Shown here one piece after another: positions 44,170-52,027 of a stretch of DNA of 64,000 bases. Source of the DNA: Plantibacter sp. ME-Dv--P-122b (GTDB lineage Bacteria; Actinomycetota; Actinomycetes; Actinomycetales; Microbacteriaceae). The number at the start of each line of letters is the position of its first letter. Within the stretch, counting starts at the first letter, position 1. The stretch is taken from assembly GCF_030209375.1 (NCBI RefSeq), contig NZ_JARVSC010000001.1:62001-126000 (forward strand), read 5' to 3'. A model generated the notes under the pieces. It saw nothing but the letters and a program-made list of their open reading frames with translations. It was not told the DNA's origin and did not search any database. A program made the position numbers and the translations under genes.

Positions 44170-44228
44170 CTGAGTCGCCCGGATCTGCAGGAAATCCGCC
44201 CGATTTCGCGCAGATCCGGGCGACTCGG
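44170..44228. repeat. 59-nt palindromic repeat, copy C
   Basis: Left arm CTGAGTCGCCCGGATCTGC (44170-44188), right arm GCAGATCCGGGCGACTCGG (44210-44228). It differs from copy B at only 3 of 59 bases. It lies between divergent genes, so it cannot simply be a terminator for either. Confidence 0.9.
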
Positions 44229-44253
44229 CCTGGCGGAGTGGTTGGATCGACGC

Positions 44254-45132
44254 ATGGGCGAGCACAGAGGTCACGAGCACCGAGGTCAGCGGACACTCAC
44301 CACCAGCGGATGGCACGACTTCTGGGCGAAGGGCGGCATCGGGCGGGCGTTCCTGCTGGCCATCGTCTACCTCGCCCTGTACCTCGGGGCCGGATGGGCC
44401 GTCGGGCGGCTCTTCGGCTCGCAGATCGGCGAGGACCTCTTCGCGATGCCGCAGAGCGTGTTCTTCGGGCTCATGCTGCCGCTCATCGTCGGTTCCCTGC
44501 TCCTGGCCGCGTTCGTCCTCTCCGTCGGTTGGTTCCGCGAGCTGTTCGCGAAGCAGCCGATCCGCGGACGCTGGTGGATGTGGGCCGCTCCGATCGTGAT
44601 CCTCGCCGCCGTCGTCCTGCGGCTGCTCGGCATCGACTACGGCAGCTACCAGGGTTCCGTGATCGCGGTCACGATGGTGTCCGGGTTGTTCGTGGGCTTC
44701 GCCGAGGAGCTCCTGACCCGCGGTCTCGTCGTGAAGATGCTGCGTGACGCGGGAAGCTCGGAGTGGATCGTCATGGTGATCTCCTCGCTGGTCTTCTCGC
44801 TGCTGCATGCCTCGAACCTCCTGTCGGGTCAGCCGCTCGTGACCGTGCTCGTGACCGTCGTCTACACCTTCGGCTTCGGCGTGTGCATGTACCTGACGCT
44901 GCGCGTGACCGGCAACCTCATCTGGCCGATCCTCGTCCACGGCCTCTACGACCCGACGCTCTTCCTCTCGACCGGTGGGATCGACCACGCGGGAGCGGCC
45001 GCCGGTCAGAGCGTGTTCCTGGCGATCGCCGGTCCGGCCAATCTGCTCATCATGCTCGTCGCCGTGGTCGGCCTGATCTTCGTCCGTGGCCACGTGCAGG
45101 CCCACCCGGCCGACGACGTGCTGCGGCCGTAG
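44254..45132 (+). CDS. CPBP family intramembrane metalloprotease
   Basis: A 292-residue membrane protein with about eight segments. Protease motifs: FAEELLTRGLVV (EExxxR), FSLLHASNLL (FxxxH) and WPILVHGLYD (final His), the Abi/CAAX-type catalytic set. These enzymes cleave membrane or prenylated substrates, or protect against own peptides; substrate unknown. Start MGEHRGHEH; TTGGAT lies 6 nt upstream. It diverges from the DUF559 gene across repeat copy C. Confidence 0.9.
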   Translation: MGEHRGHEHRGQRTLTTSGWHDFWAKGGIGRAFLLAIVYLALYLGAGWAVGRLFGSQIGEDLFAMPQSVFFGLMLPLIVGSLLLAAFVLSVGWFRELFAKQPIRGRWWMWAAPIVILAAVVLRLLGIDYGSYQGSVIAVTMVSGLFVGFAEELLTRGLVVKMLRDAGSSEWIVMVISSLVFSLLHASNLLSGQPLVTVLVTVVYTFGFGVCMYLTLRVTGNLIWPILVHGLYDPTLFLSTGGIDHAGAAAGQSVFLAIAGPANLLIMLVAVVGLIFVRGHVQAHPADDVLRP

Positions 45133-45175
45133 CCGACCGGCCCCTCCGGCGGAGTGGCCGAGTACGCTCGGACGG

Positions 45176-45835
45176 ATGACCACCGTGCGGCAGTACCCGG
45201 CGACGATCGCCGCGCCGGTCGAGCACGAACTCGTGATCAAGAAGTCGCGCTTCCTCGGCCTCGCGCATCCGGTCGACTCCCCGGAGGACGCGGAAGCCGT
45301 CATCGCGCGGGTGAAGAAGCAGGCGTGGGACGCGCGACACCACTGTGTCGCGATGGTCACCGGGCTGCTGGGCGACCAGGCCCGCTCCTCCGACGACGGT
45401 GAACCCTCCGGCACGGCCGGGATGCCGATCCTCGAGGTCGTCCGGCGGCGCGAACTGACCGACGTGGTTGTCGTCGTCACGCGGTATTTCGGTGGCGTCA
45501 AGCTCGGGGCGGGCGGGCTCGTCCGGGCGTACTCCTCGGCGGCCTCGGAGACCCTCGACCTCGCCTCGCTCGTGCGCCGCGAGACCCTGACCCGCGCGAC
45601 GCTCGTCGTCCCGCACGCCGACGCCGGGCGGTACGACAACCTGCTGCGGGATTGGGCCGGCACCCACGGCGCGACGCTCGGCGACCCGGCCTACGGGGCG
45701 CAGGCGGAGCTGGAGCTGTGGGTGCCACCGGCGGAGCTGGGGCGGCTCGCGGCGGACGTCGCATCGGCCTCCAACGGATCGCTCGCCGTGGTCACGGGGG
45801 AGGAGCGGGTCGTCGACGTCCCGGCGCTTCGCTGA
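45176..45835 (+). CDS. YigZ/IMPACT family protein
   Basis: A 219-residue protein. The IMPACT N-domain is clear: VIKKSRFLGLAHPVDSPEDA, RHHCVAMV, SDDGEPSGTAGMPILEVV and VTRYFGGVKLGAGGLVRAYS. A ferredoxin-like C-domain follows. Family role is linked to translation control and ribosome-associated processes but is poorly defined. ATG is 7 nt after TACGCT (45163-45168). Its stop TGA is part of repeat copy D. Confidence 0.93.
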   Translation: MTTVRQYPATIAAPVEHELVIKKSRFLGLAHPVDSPEDAEAVIARVKKQAWDARHHCVAMVTGLLGDQARSSDDGEPSGTAGMPILEVVRRRELTDVVVVVTRYFGGVKLGAGGLVRAYSSAASETLDLASLVRRETLTRATLVVPHADAGRYDNLLRDWAGTHGATLGDPAYGAQAELELWVPPAELGRLAADVASASNGSLAVVTGEERVVDVPALR

Positions 45836-45890
45836 GCTGCCCGGATCTGCGAGGAATCAGCCGGATGCCGAGCAGATTCGGGCGGCTCAG
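45832..45890. repeat. 59-nt palindromic repeat, copy D
   Basis: Left arm CTGAGCTGCCCGGATCTGC (45832-45850), right arm GCAGATTCGGGCGGCTCAG (45872-45890); the two mismatches between arms are G-U wobbles. It begins within the stop codon of the YigZ gene. Confidence 0.85.
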
Positions 45891-45919
45891 GGGAACACAC
45901 GTCCCGATAGGGTCGGACC

Positions 45920-46531
45920 ATGCACACCGACGTGACCCGCATCGACGGGCTTCCCGACCTCGCCTGGACCTCGACCCCCGGAATCGCCTCGTTCGACGCC
46001 GATGCCGGAGCGCTCACGCTCACTTCCGAGGCGCGGGTCGACTGGTTCGACAGCCCGCTCGAGGAACGGCGGGAGCGCGGCGCGACGGCCCTCGTGTTCG
46101 ATGCACCGCAACGGTTCACGCTCTCGGCGCGGGTCGCGGTCGTGGGCGAGCGCAGCACCTTCGACGCCGGGGCCCTCGCGCTCTGGATCGACGATGAGCA
46201 CTGGGCCAAGCTCTGCTTCGAGCAGTCGCCGCAGGGTCAGGCGATGGTGGTGAGCGTCGTGACGAACACCTGGTCGGACGACGTGAACTCGACGCCCGTC
46301 ACGGCCGACCACGTGTGGATGCGCATCAGCCGTCTCGGCGAGGCGTGGGCGTTCCACAGCTCGACGGACGGTGTCACGTGGGACTTCGTCCGCGTCTTCC
46401 GCCTGCACAGCGACGCTCCGGCGCGCATCGGCTTCCTCTCGCAGGCGCCCGCCGGGCCGCCCTGCACGGCGCGCTTCGACGAGATCGCTCTGGGGGCCGA
46501 ACCGCCGACGGACCTCCGCGACGGCAGCTGA
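45920..46531 (+). CDS. DUF1349 family protein
   Basis: A 203-residue beta-sandwich (concanavalin-like) protein. Family marks are WFDSPLEERRERGATALVF, DAGALALWIDDEHWAKLCFE and DHVWMRISRLGEAWAFHSST. DUF1349 proteins may bind or cleave carbohydrate; no activity is established. ATG is 6 nt after TAGGGT (45908-45913), leaderless. Confidence 0.88.
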   Translation: MHTDVTRIDGLPDLAWTSTPGIASFDADAGALTLTSEARVDWFDSPLEERRERGATALVFDAPQRFTLSARVAVVGERSTFDAGALALWIDDEHWAKLCFEQSPQGQAMVVSVVTNTWSDDVNSTPVTADHVWMRISRLGEAWAFHSSTDGVTWDFVRVFRLHSDAPARIGFLSQAPAGPPCTARFDEIALGAEPPTDLRDGS

Positions 46532-46564
46532 CCGCCGCCGGTCGACGCGTCCGCGGATCCGGAG

Positions 46565-46594
46565 TTGACGTATCGGAACCTATCTTCCTATAGT
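46565..46594 (+). promoter_or_regulatory. promoter of the padR operon
   Basis: -35 TTGACG (46565-46570), 18-nt spacer, -10 TATAGT (46589-46594), then 6 nt to ATG 46601. CTAT-N6-ATAG (46580-46593) is an inverted repeat overlapping the -10 and could be the PadR operator. Confidence 0.7.
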
Positions 46595-46600
46595 GTCTTC

Positions 46601-46978
46601 ATGGCACGCAGACGACCCGGCACGCTCTTCCCGCTCGAGCTCGACATCCTCGACGTCGGCACAGTGCTCCAGTCGACCGAGGGGAGCTTCTACGGGTTCG
46701 CCCTCGCCAAGCAGCTCGCCGAAGCCGGGGACGCCGCCCTCACCGCGCACGGCACGCTCTACAAGGCCCTGTCGCGGATGGCGGACGCCGGCCTGATCGA
46801 GGCGACCTGGGAGGACCCGGAGGTCGCCGAAGCGGAGGGCCGCCCTCGTCGACGGCTGTACCGGATCACGGGCGAAGGAGCGACGGCTCGGGATCGGGAG
46901 CACGCGAGGATCGCCGGTGAGCAGACCGCCGCGGCGAGGCCGGCGGGTGCGGCGTGGACGCAGGGGGCGATCGCATGA
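46601..46978 (+). CDS. PadR family transcriptional regulator
   Basis: A 125-residue winged-helix regulator: SFYGFALAKQLAE, HGTLYKALSRMADAGLIEAT and RPRRRLYRITGEG are the family hallmarks. Leaderless start at ATG 46601. It overlaps the next gene by ATGA. PadR proteins of this size usually repress a co-transcribed membrane protein, which matches the context. Confidence 0.92.
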   Translation: MARRRPGTLFPLELDILDVGTVLQSTEGSFYGFALAKQLAEAGDAALTAHGTLYKALSRMADAGLIEATWEDPEVAEAEGRPRRRLYRITGEGATARDREHARIAGEQTAAARPAGAAWTQGAIA

Positions 46979-47736
46979 CCGCCATCCGGACGCCGGAGTA
47001 CCGCACGGCCGCCCACCGGGTCCTGAGCTGGTGCGGGTGGTACACCCGCGACCTCTCGCCCGACGTCGCCGGGGAGCGTCGCGACGAGATCGCGTCCGAC
47101 CTGCACGAGCACGCCGTCTGGGCCCAGGAGGCGGGCGTCGCACCGCAGCGGCTGCGGCGCGACATCATGCTGCGGGCCATCCGCGGGATCCCGCACGACC
47201 TCTCGTGGCGCTCCGGGCAGTTGCGCGCGGGCCACGGCGTCGATCCGATGCCGCTCGGCATGCGGCGGGCCGGCGACGTCCTCGCAGCCCTCGTGGTGAC
47301 CGGCGGCATCCTGGTCACCGGAGCGGCGCTGTTCCTCCTCGTCCGCATCCTCCGTGCGCTCGTCATCGGCGACGTCGTCGAGGTCCCGGCGGGCGCGCTC
47401 GGTGTGGCGATCGCCGCGGTCCTGGGCATGGTCGGGCTCGTGCTGTCGTTGCGGCGACGCAGTCGATGGCTCGGCGCGGGGCTCCTGGCGCCCGCAGCGG
47501 TCCTCATCGGCGTGCTCGCGGGCGACATCATGTACCGCGTCAGCGCCACCGGCGTGCTCATCGTGTCCCGCCTGAGCTCGCACGGCGCCGGGCTCGAACC
47601 GTGGTGGGTGATGAGCGTGGCCATCGGCGTGGGTGCCGCGCTCGGGTTCATCGGAGCCGCGGTGTGGTGGTGGCCGGGGGGTCGCCGAACGACGGAACGG
47701 GACGCAGCGGCGTCGGTGCAGGGGGAGACGGCATGA
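46975..47736 (+). CDS. PadR-associated multi-pass membrane protein
   Basis: A 253-residue protein. The N-terminal ~75 residues (YTRDLSPDVAGERRDEIASD, WAQEAG) look like the HAAS/permease-associated region often found next to PadR regulators. Four membrane segments follow (for example LAALVVTGGILVTGAALFLL, LLAPAAVLIGVLAGDIMY). Function unknown; co-translated with PadR and the next gene through ATGA overlaps. Confidence 0.75.
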   Translation: MTAIRTPEYRTAAHRVLSWCGWYTRDLSPDVAGERRDEIASDLHEHAVWAQEAGVAPQRLRRDIMLRAIRGIPHDLSWRSGQLRAGHGVDPMPLGMRRAGDVLAALVVTGGILVTGAALFLLVRILRALVIGDVVEVPAGALGVAIAAVLGMVGLVLSLRRRSRWLGAGLLAPAAVLIGVLAGDIMYRVSATGVLIVSRLSSHGAGLEPWWVMSVAIGVGAALGFIGAAVWWWPGGRRTTERDAAASVQGETA

Positions 47737-48386
47737 GCGGGAACGAGATCCACGACGGGTCGGACTCGGCGCAGGAGGCGGCACCCGTCCGCCGGAGCCC
47801 CGGAACGCTCCGACGACGGATCGGGCTCGGCATCGCGATGAGCGGGGTGCTCGCGGTGGCGGCAGGCGGGGTGTTCATCGGGGTGTCGAACGCCCAGGCG
47901 GCCGCTGACGACGCACGGTCCGTCGAAGCGGCCGCCGAGGCCGCCGCGTCGCTCGACGACCTCCCGCCCGTCGAACCCGTGGTGCCCGCGGATCCCGCAG
48001 CGACGCCGGACGCCGGCGAACCCGTCTCGCCGGCGGCCGGCGTCGACTACTCGCAGACGCCGGCCGGCTGGTTCGACGCGACCACCGACCCGGCGTCCAT
48101 CGTGATCCCGCCGACCAACGAGTGGGGTGAGGCGAACAACGGGATCTGGGAGGCACAGCAGCAGATCATCGCGAAGTGCATGGCTGATCAGGGATTCTGG
48201 TACGCCTGGACGAACAATCGTGCGCTGCTCGACCCCGAACGGCCAACGATGGTCCTCTCGGAGGATGGCCCGGCGGCCGAGTTGGCGGAGTACGGCGACA
48301 CCCCGCTCGGCGACGCCTACGACTGGACTCGTGCAGGGTGCCACGGTTACGCCGTCCACGTCACCGGGATGGACGACGCCAACTGA
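47733..48386 (+). CDS. membrane-anchored extracytoplasmic protein
   Basis: A 217-residue protein of unknown family. One membrane helix or uncleaved signal near residues 33-55 (GIAMSGVLAVAAGGVFIGVS), an Ala/Pro/Glu-rich spacer, then a compact domain with AQQQIIAKCMADQGFWYAW and TRAGCHGYAVHV whose two Cys may form a disulfide. Third gene of the padR operon, start overlapping by ATGA. Confidence 0.7.
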   Translation: MSGNEIHDGSDSAQEAAPVRRSPGTLRRRIGLGIAMSGVLAVAAGGVFIGVSNAQAAADDARSVEAAAEAAASLDDLPPVEPVVPADPAATPDAGEPVSPAAGVDYSQTPAGWFDATTDPASIVIPPTNEWGEANNGIWEAQQQIIAKCMADQGFWYAWTNNRALLDPERPTMVLSEDGPAAELAEYGDTPLGDAYDWTRAGCHGYAVHVTGMDDAN

Positions 48387-48424
48387 CGGAGCCGGCGTCC
48401 GACGCCGGTGCTAGCGTCGCCCGC

Positions 48425-49018
48425 ATGAGAATCCTGTTGATCGGTGCCAGTGGACATGTCGGACGAGCGGCTCAGGACGCCCTCGCGGAGCGTCACGAGG
48501 TGATCGCAGTGTCGCGCTCGACGGCACCTGCGGTCGACACCACCGACGAGGCGTCCATCGAGGCGCTGTTCGCCGAGGTGGGCGAGGTCGACGCGGTGAT
48601 CGTCGCCGTCGGATCGGTCCCGTTCAAGCCCGTGGGAGAGCTGACGCGCGACGACTACCGCGCGGCCTTCCTCGGCAAGGTGCTCAGCCAGCTCGACGTC
48701 GTGCGGATCGGGACCCCGTTCGTCCGCGACGGTGGCTCCTTCACGCTCACGACGGGCATCCTCGCCCGCGAGCCGATCGCGACGGGTGCTGCGGCCTCGA
48801 TGGCCAACGGGGCGGTCGAGTCCTTCGTCATCGGTGCCGCCCCGGAACTCCCGCGCGGCATCCGCATCAACGCCGTCAGCCCGACCGTGCTCGCCGAGGC
48901 CACCGGCTACCACGACGCGTTCCCCGGCTTCCCGCCCGTCGCGTCCGACGTGGTCGGCCTGGCGTTCGTGCGTGCCGTCGAGGGGGTCGGTACCGGGCGG
49001 GTGCTCGCGCTCGACTGA
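48425..49018 (+). CDS. short-chain dehydrogenase (NAD(P)-binding)
   Basis: A 197-residue small SDR. N-terminal RILLIGASGHVGRAAQDAL, VDAVIVAVGSVPF, and a C-terminal RINAVSPTVLAEATGY. The usual YxxxK is replaced by ASMANGAVESF, so the catalytic Tyr and Lys are absent at the expected place; this subgroup has that feature and its activity is unclear. ATG is 7 nt after TAGCGT (48412-48417), leaderless. Confidence 0.85.
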   Translation: MRILLIGASGHVGRAAQDALAERHEVIAVSRSTAPAVDTTDEASIEALFAEVGEVDAVIVAVGSVPFKPVGELTRDDYRAAFLGKVLSQLDVVRIGTPFVRDGGSFTLTTGILAREPIATGAAASMANGAVESFVIGAAPELPRGIRINAVSPTVLAEATGYHDAFPGFPPVASDVVGLAFVRAVEGVGTGRVLALD

Positions 49019-49057
49019 GCCATCCCGACACGCTCCTGAGGGGAGGCGGTGACGGGT

Positions 49058-50347
49058 TCAGCGGCTGGCGGCCAAGGCGGCTGCCAGCTCCACGCGGCTC
49101 GCGACGCCGAGCTTCCGCAGGACGTTCGCGATGTGGAACTTGACGGTGTTCTCGCTGATGGTGAGGGTCTCGGCGATCGCCCGGTTCCGTGCTCCACCGG
49201 CGGCCAGCTCGGCCACGCTCCACTCGCGCTCGGTCAGCGCGGCGGCCGAGTCTGCGCGGGTCTGCGTCGCGGGCGGCGGGTCGAGCGGCAGCGTCACGTG
49301 CAGCTCCGAGCCCCACCCGGGCGTCGCCTGGACATCGAGACTGCCGCGGAGGGCGGCGACGCGAGCACTGAGCTGCTGCACGCTCGGAGTGTCGACGGTC
49401 AACTCGCCGGGGCCGTCGTCGCGGATGCCGATGAGCAAGTTGCTGCCGTCGCAGTCCCACTGCACCCGGACCCGCCCGACCGAGGACTGCTCGACGAGCG
49501 CGAGGACCGTGCCGCGGACGATCGCCCGTCCGGCGTGCGCCACCTCGCCGGGCAGGGCCCGACCGTCGACGGGCGGCTCGATGAACTGGACCTCGGGGCC
49601 GCCGAAGCGGGCGAGCGGGCGGAGGTCCTCACGGAGTCTCGCGAAGGCGCGGGCGACCGGTTCCTCGGCCAGCTGGCGGTCGCGGTCCGACACCGCCCGC
49701 AGCTCGACCATGGCGGCCGAGGCGATCTCGGTCACCGCCGCTCGGGCGTCCTCCGCCGACGTCTGGCGCGACCGGGTGACCGCGAGGATCGACTCCAGCG
49801 TCGTCGCATGCGCGTCGGTGAGTTCCGCGATCGCGCCGGCCCGCTCACTTGAGGCGGCCCGCGAGTCGCGGAGGTAGTCTGGGGCCGCGGTCGCCACTTG
49901 CTGGCGGATGCCCGCCGCGACGACCTCCCACAGGGCGCCGACGAGCCGATCGTCGATCGGTCCCTGCGGGTCGGTCAGGACGAGGAGGGCGCCGGTGTCG
50001 GCCAGCCAGGCCCCGATCGGACGTTCCGCGCCTGCGATCACCGCCGACGTCGGCCGGCCGGCGTGCGGTCCGGCATCAGCGAGTGCCGTGGTTACCGGGC
50101 CGCGCGGGGTGCGCTGTCGGACCGCGTCGAGCTCGGCGATCGTGATGCCCTCGACGATCGCCGGGTCGCCGGCCTTCTTCCGCGGGCGGCCGGTGCAGTC
50201 CTCGGTGAAGATCACGAGTGCGGAATGGGCGACGACCGGTTCGAGGACCTCCCGGAACGCACCGGCGATGCGGAGCAGCGAGCTGGATGCGACGGAGGCC
50301 AGGCCGTCGAGCAACTCGACCGGGTAGGTGACAGAGCGTTCGATCAT
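49058..50347 (-). CDS. HATPase-like domain plus LuxR-type DNA-binding regulator
   Basis: A 429-residue protein. The N-terminal ~150 residues look GAF-like; a helical region follows; about 255-350 resembles a histidine-kinase ATPase fold (GIRDDGPGEL, ATPGWGSELHVTLPL); the C-terminus is a LuxR helix-turn-helix (LTEREWSVAELAAGG, TISENTVKFHIANVLRKLGV). Sensor, ATP-binding-like and output parts are thus in one chain. ATG is 6 nt after TAGGGT (complement of 50354-50359). It diverges from hxlB, the likely target. Confidence 0.82.
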   Translation of the reverse strand: MIERSVTYPVELLDGLASVASSSLLRIAGAFREVLEPVVAHSALVIFTEDCTGRPRKKAGDPAIVEGITIAELDAVRQRTPRGPVTTALADAGPHAGRPTSAVIAGAERPIGAWLADTGALLVLTDPQGPIDDRLVGALWEVVAAGIRQQVATAAPDYLRDSRAASSERAGAIAELTDAHATTLESILAVTRSRQTSAEDARAAVTEIASAAMVELRAVSDRDRQLAEEPVARAFARLREDLRPLARFGGPEVQFIEPPVDGRALPGEVAHAGRAIVRGTVLALVEQSSVGRVRVQWDCDGSNLLIGIRDDGPGELTVDTPSVQQLSARVAALRGSLDVQATPGWGSELHVTLPLDPPPATQTRADSAAALTEREWSVAELAAGGARNRAIAETLTISENTVKFHIANVLRKLGVASRVELAAALAASR

Positions 50348-50377
50348 GTCCGCACCCTATCCCATTGCTTAGCGCCC

Positions 50378-50407
50378 ACCCGTTCGGGTAGGAGGAACCG
50401 TTCGGGT
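50378..50407. promoter_or_regulatory. paired dyads between LuxR-type regulator and hxlB
   Basis: ACCCGTTCGGGT (50378-50389) and AACCGTTCGGGT (50396-50407), 11 of 12 bases alike, centres 18 bp apart. Each is an inverted repeat around TT. They sit midway between divergent genes and are candidate binding sites for the LuxR-type regulator. Confidence 0.55.
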
Positions 50408-50448
50408 GAGCAGCGGCGTACCTACCCGATCATGCTCAGGATGGAGGG

Positions 50449-51060
50449 ATGTCGAACCCCACCGTTCCTCCATCCACGTCGGTGACGCCTGCGACCTCGA
50501 CGGTCCAGGGAGCGCTCGCCGCGATCGACGCCGAGCTCCATCGCACCGTGTCGAGCCTGCTGGAGGCCGATCCGGCTCCCTTCGCCGGCGCACTCGACCG
50601 CCTGCGAACGGCGGACCGCGTGTTCGTGTCCGGCGCCGGTCGGTCCGGTCTCGCGCTCCGGATGACCGCCATGCGCCTCATGCACCTCGGACTCACCGTG
50701 CACGTCGTCGGCGAGACGACGACGCCCGCCATCACCTCGGGCGACGTCCTGCTCGTCGCCAGCGGCTCGGGTACGACGACAGGTGTGGTGCGCGCCGTGG
50801 ACACGGCCGTCTCCGTCGGGGCTCAGGTGATCGCCATCACGACCGACCCCGCATCCCCGCTCGCCGAGTTGGCCGCCGAGACGATCGTCGTCCCCGCCGC
50901 GCAGAAGACCGACCATGGCGGCACGCGTTCCGTGCAGTACTCCGGGAGTCTCTTCGAGCAGGCGGTCATGCTGCTCGGCGACGCGTTCTTCCACGCGCTC
51001 TGGCAGTCCACCGGGGTCAGCGCCGAGGAGCTGTGGCCGCGCCACGCGAACCTCGAGTAG
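50449..51060 (+). CDS. hxlB: 6-phospho-3-hexuloisomerase
   Basis: A 203-residue SIS-domain isomerase that converts hexulose-6-phosphate to fructose-6-phosphate in the ribulose monophosphate pathway. Motifs: RVFVSGAGRSGLALRM, GDVLLVASGSGTTTGVV, and the C-terminal GSLFEQAVMLLGDAFFHAL. ATG follows CAGGAT by 6 nt; the spacer GGAGGG abuts the start. It is followed 70 nt later by hxlA, which confirms the pathway. Confidence 0.93.
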   Translation: MSNPTVPPSTSVTPATSTVQGALAAIDAELHRTVSSLLEADPAPFAGALDRLRTADRVFVSGAGRSGLALRMTAMRLMHLGLTVHVVGETTTPAITSGDVLLVASGSGTTTGVVRAVDTAVSVGAQVIAITTDPASPLAELAAETIVVPAAQKTDHGGTRSVQYSGSLFEQAVMLLGDAFFHALWQSTGVSAEELWPRHANLE

Positions 51061-51130
51061 TCCCCCCGATCCCTTCCAACGCGCCCGGCAGACGTCGGAC
51101 GCATCCCATCACGACAGAAAGCAGCACCAC

Positions 51131-51757
51131 ATGAAGCTCCAGGTAGCCATGGACGTCCTCACCACCGAGGCAGCCCTCGAACTCGCCGGGAAGGTCGCCC
51201 CCTACGTCGACATCCTCGAGCTCGGCACGCCCCTCATCAAGAGCGAGGGCCTGCGTGCCGTCACCGCGGTCAAGGACGCCCACCCCGACAAGATCGTCTT
51301 CGCCGACCTCAAGACGATGGATGCCGGTGAGCTCGAAGCCGACATCGCCTTCTCCGCCGGTGCGGACATCGTCACCGTCCTCGGGACCGCCGGTGACAGC
51401 ACGATCGTCGGCGCAGTGAAGGCCGCGAAGGCGCACGGCAAGTCCGTCGTCGTCGACCTCATCGGGGTCGCCGACAAGGTGCAGCGCGCGAAGGAGGTCA
51501 CCGCTCTCGGTGCCGCGTTCGTCGAGATGCACGCCGGTCTCGACGAGCAGGCCGAGGAGGGCTTCACCTTCCAGACGCTCCTGTCCGACGGTGAAGCGGC
51601 CGCCGTGCCGTTCTCGGTCGCCGGCGGCGTGAACGTGTCGACGATCGCGTCGGTGCAGCAGGCGGGCGCGCAGGTCGCGGTCGCCGGTGGCGCGATCTAC
51701 TCGGCCGACGACCCGGCGGCCTCCGCAGCCGCCCTCCGCGCGGCCATCGTCGCCTAA
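51131..51757 (+). CDS. hxlA: 3-hexulose-6-phosphate synthase
   Basis: A 208-residue enzyme of the OMP-decarboxylase fold that condenses formaldehyde with ribulose-5-phosphate. Motifs: LQVAMDVLTTEAALELA, DILELGTPLIKSEG, VFADLKTMDAGE (metal and catalytic residues), VDLIGV and the phosphate loop VAVAGGAIYSADD. With hxlB it fixes or detoxifies formaldehyde. The related 3-keto-L-gulonate-6-phosphate decarboxylase is excluded mainly by the hxlB neighbour. Confidence 0.93.
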   Translation: MKLQVAMDVLTTEAALELAGKVAPYVDILELGTPLIKSEGLRAVTAVKDAHPDKIVFADLKTMDAGELEADIAFSAGADIVTVLGTAGDSTIVGAVKAAKAHGKSVVVDLIGVADKVQRAKEVTALGAAFVEMHAGLDEQAEEGFTFQTLLSDGEAAAVPFSVAGGVNVSTIASVQQAGAQVAVAGGAIYSADDPAASAAALRAAIVA

Positions 51758-51789
51758 CCCCGCCCGCCAACCCCGCACCCGTCGGATTG

Positions 51790-51898
51790 GCCAGCGCGGT
51801 GCGCTGACGTGAGCGCGGTGCATCGGACGTGAGCGCGGGTCTCCAGAGGCCCGCGCTCACGCCTCCGGGGCGCGCTCGGGTCGGCGCACCGCGCTGGC
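51790..51898. repeat. GC-rich nested hairpin repeat, copy 1
   Basis: Outer arms of 15 bp (GCCAGCGCGGTGCGC 51790-51804 with GCGCACCGCGCTGGC 51884-51898) and an inner perfect 12-bp stem CGTGAGCGCGGG/CCCGCGCTCACG (51828-51839, 51850-51861). GACGTGAGCGCGG occurs twice inside. It fills the gap after hxlA. A second element with the same motifs lies at 53927-54046. Confidence 0.8.
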
Positions 51899-52027
51899 GC
51901 ATCGGGTGGGTTGGCCGGGCGAAGCCCGAACATCGGACGGGATTCGGGCGTGACGCGGCATACTGGGCGGATCACCACGCGACGCTCGTCGGATGAGCGC
52001 GCAGCCGAGCACCCGGAGGATCCGCCG

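Noticed and set aside
44116-45663. Very long open frame extending the DUF559 gene upstream (to about 807 codons)
   Set aside because: The extension is antisense to the CPBP and YigZ genes, has His/Asp/Glu/Arg-rich low-complexity composition and no family pattern; it results from GC-rich codon bias.
50378-50407. Short direct repeats considered as a CRISPR-like array
   Set aside because: Only two 12-bp units with no spacers of constant length and no cas genes; better explained as regulator sites.
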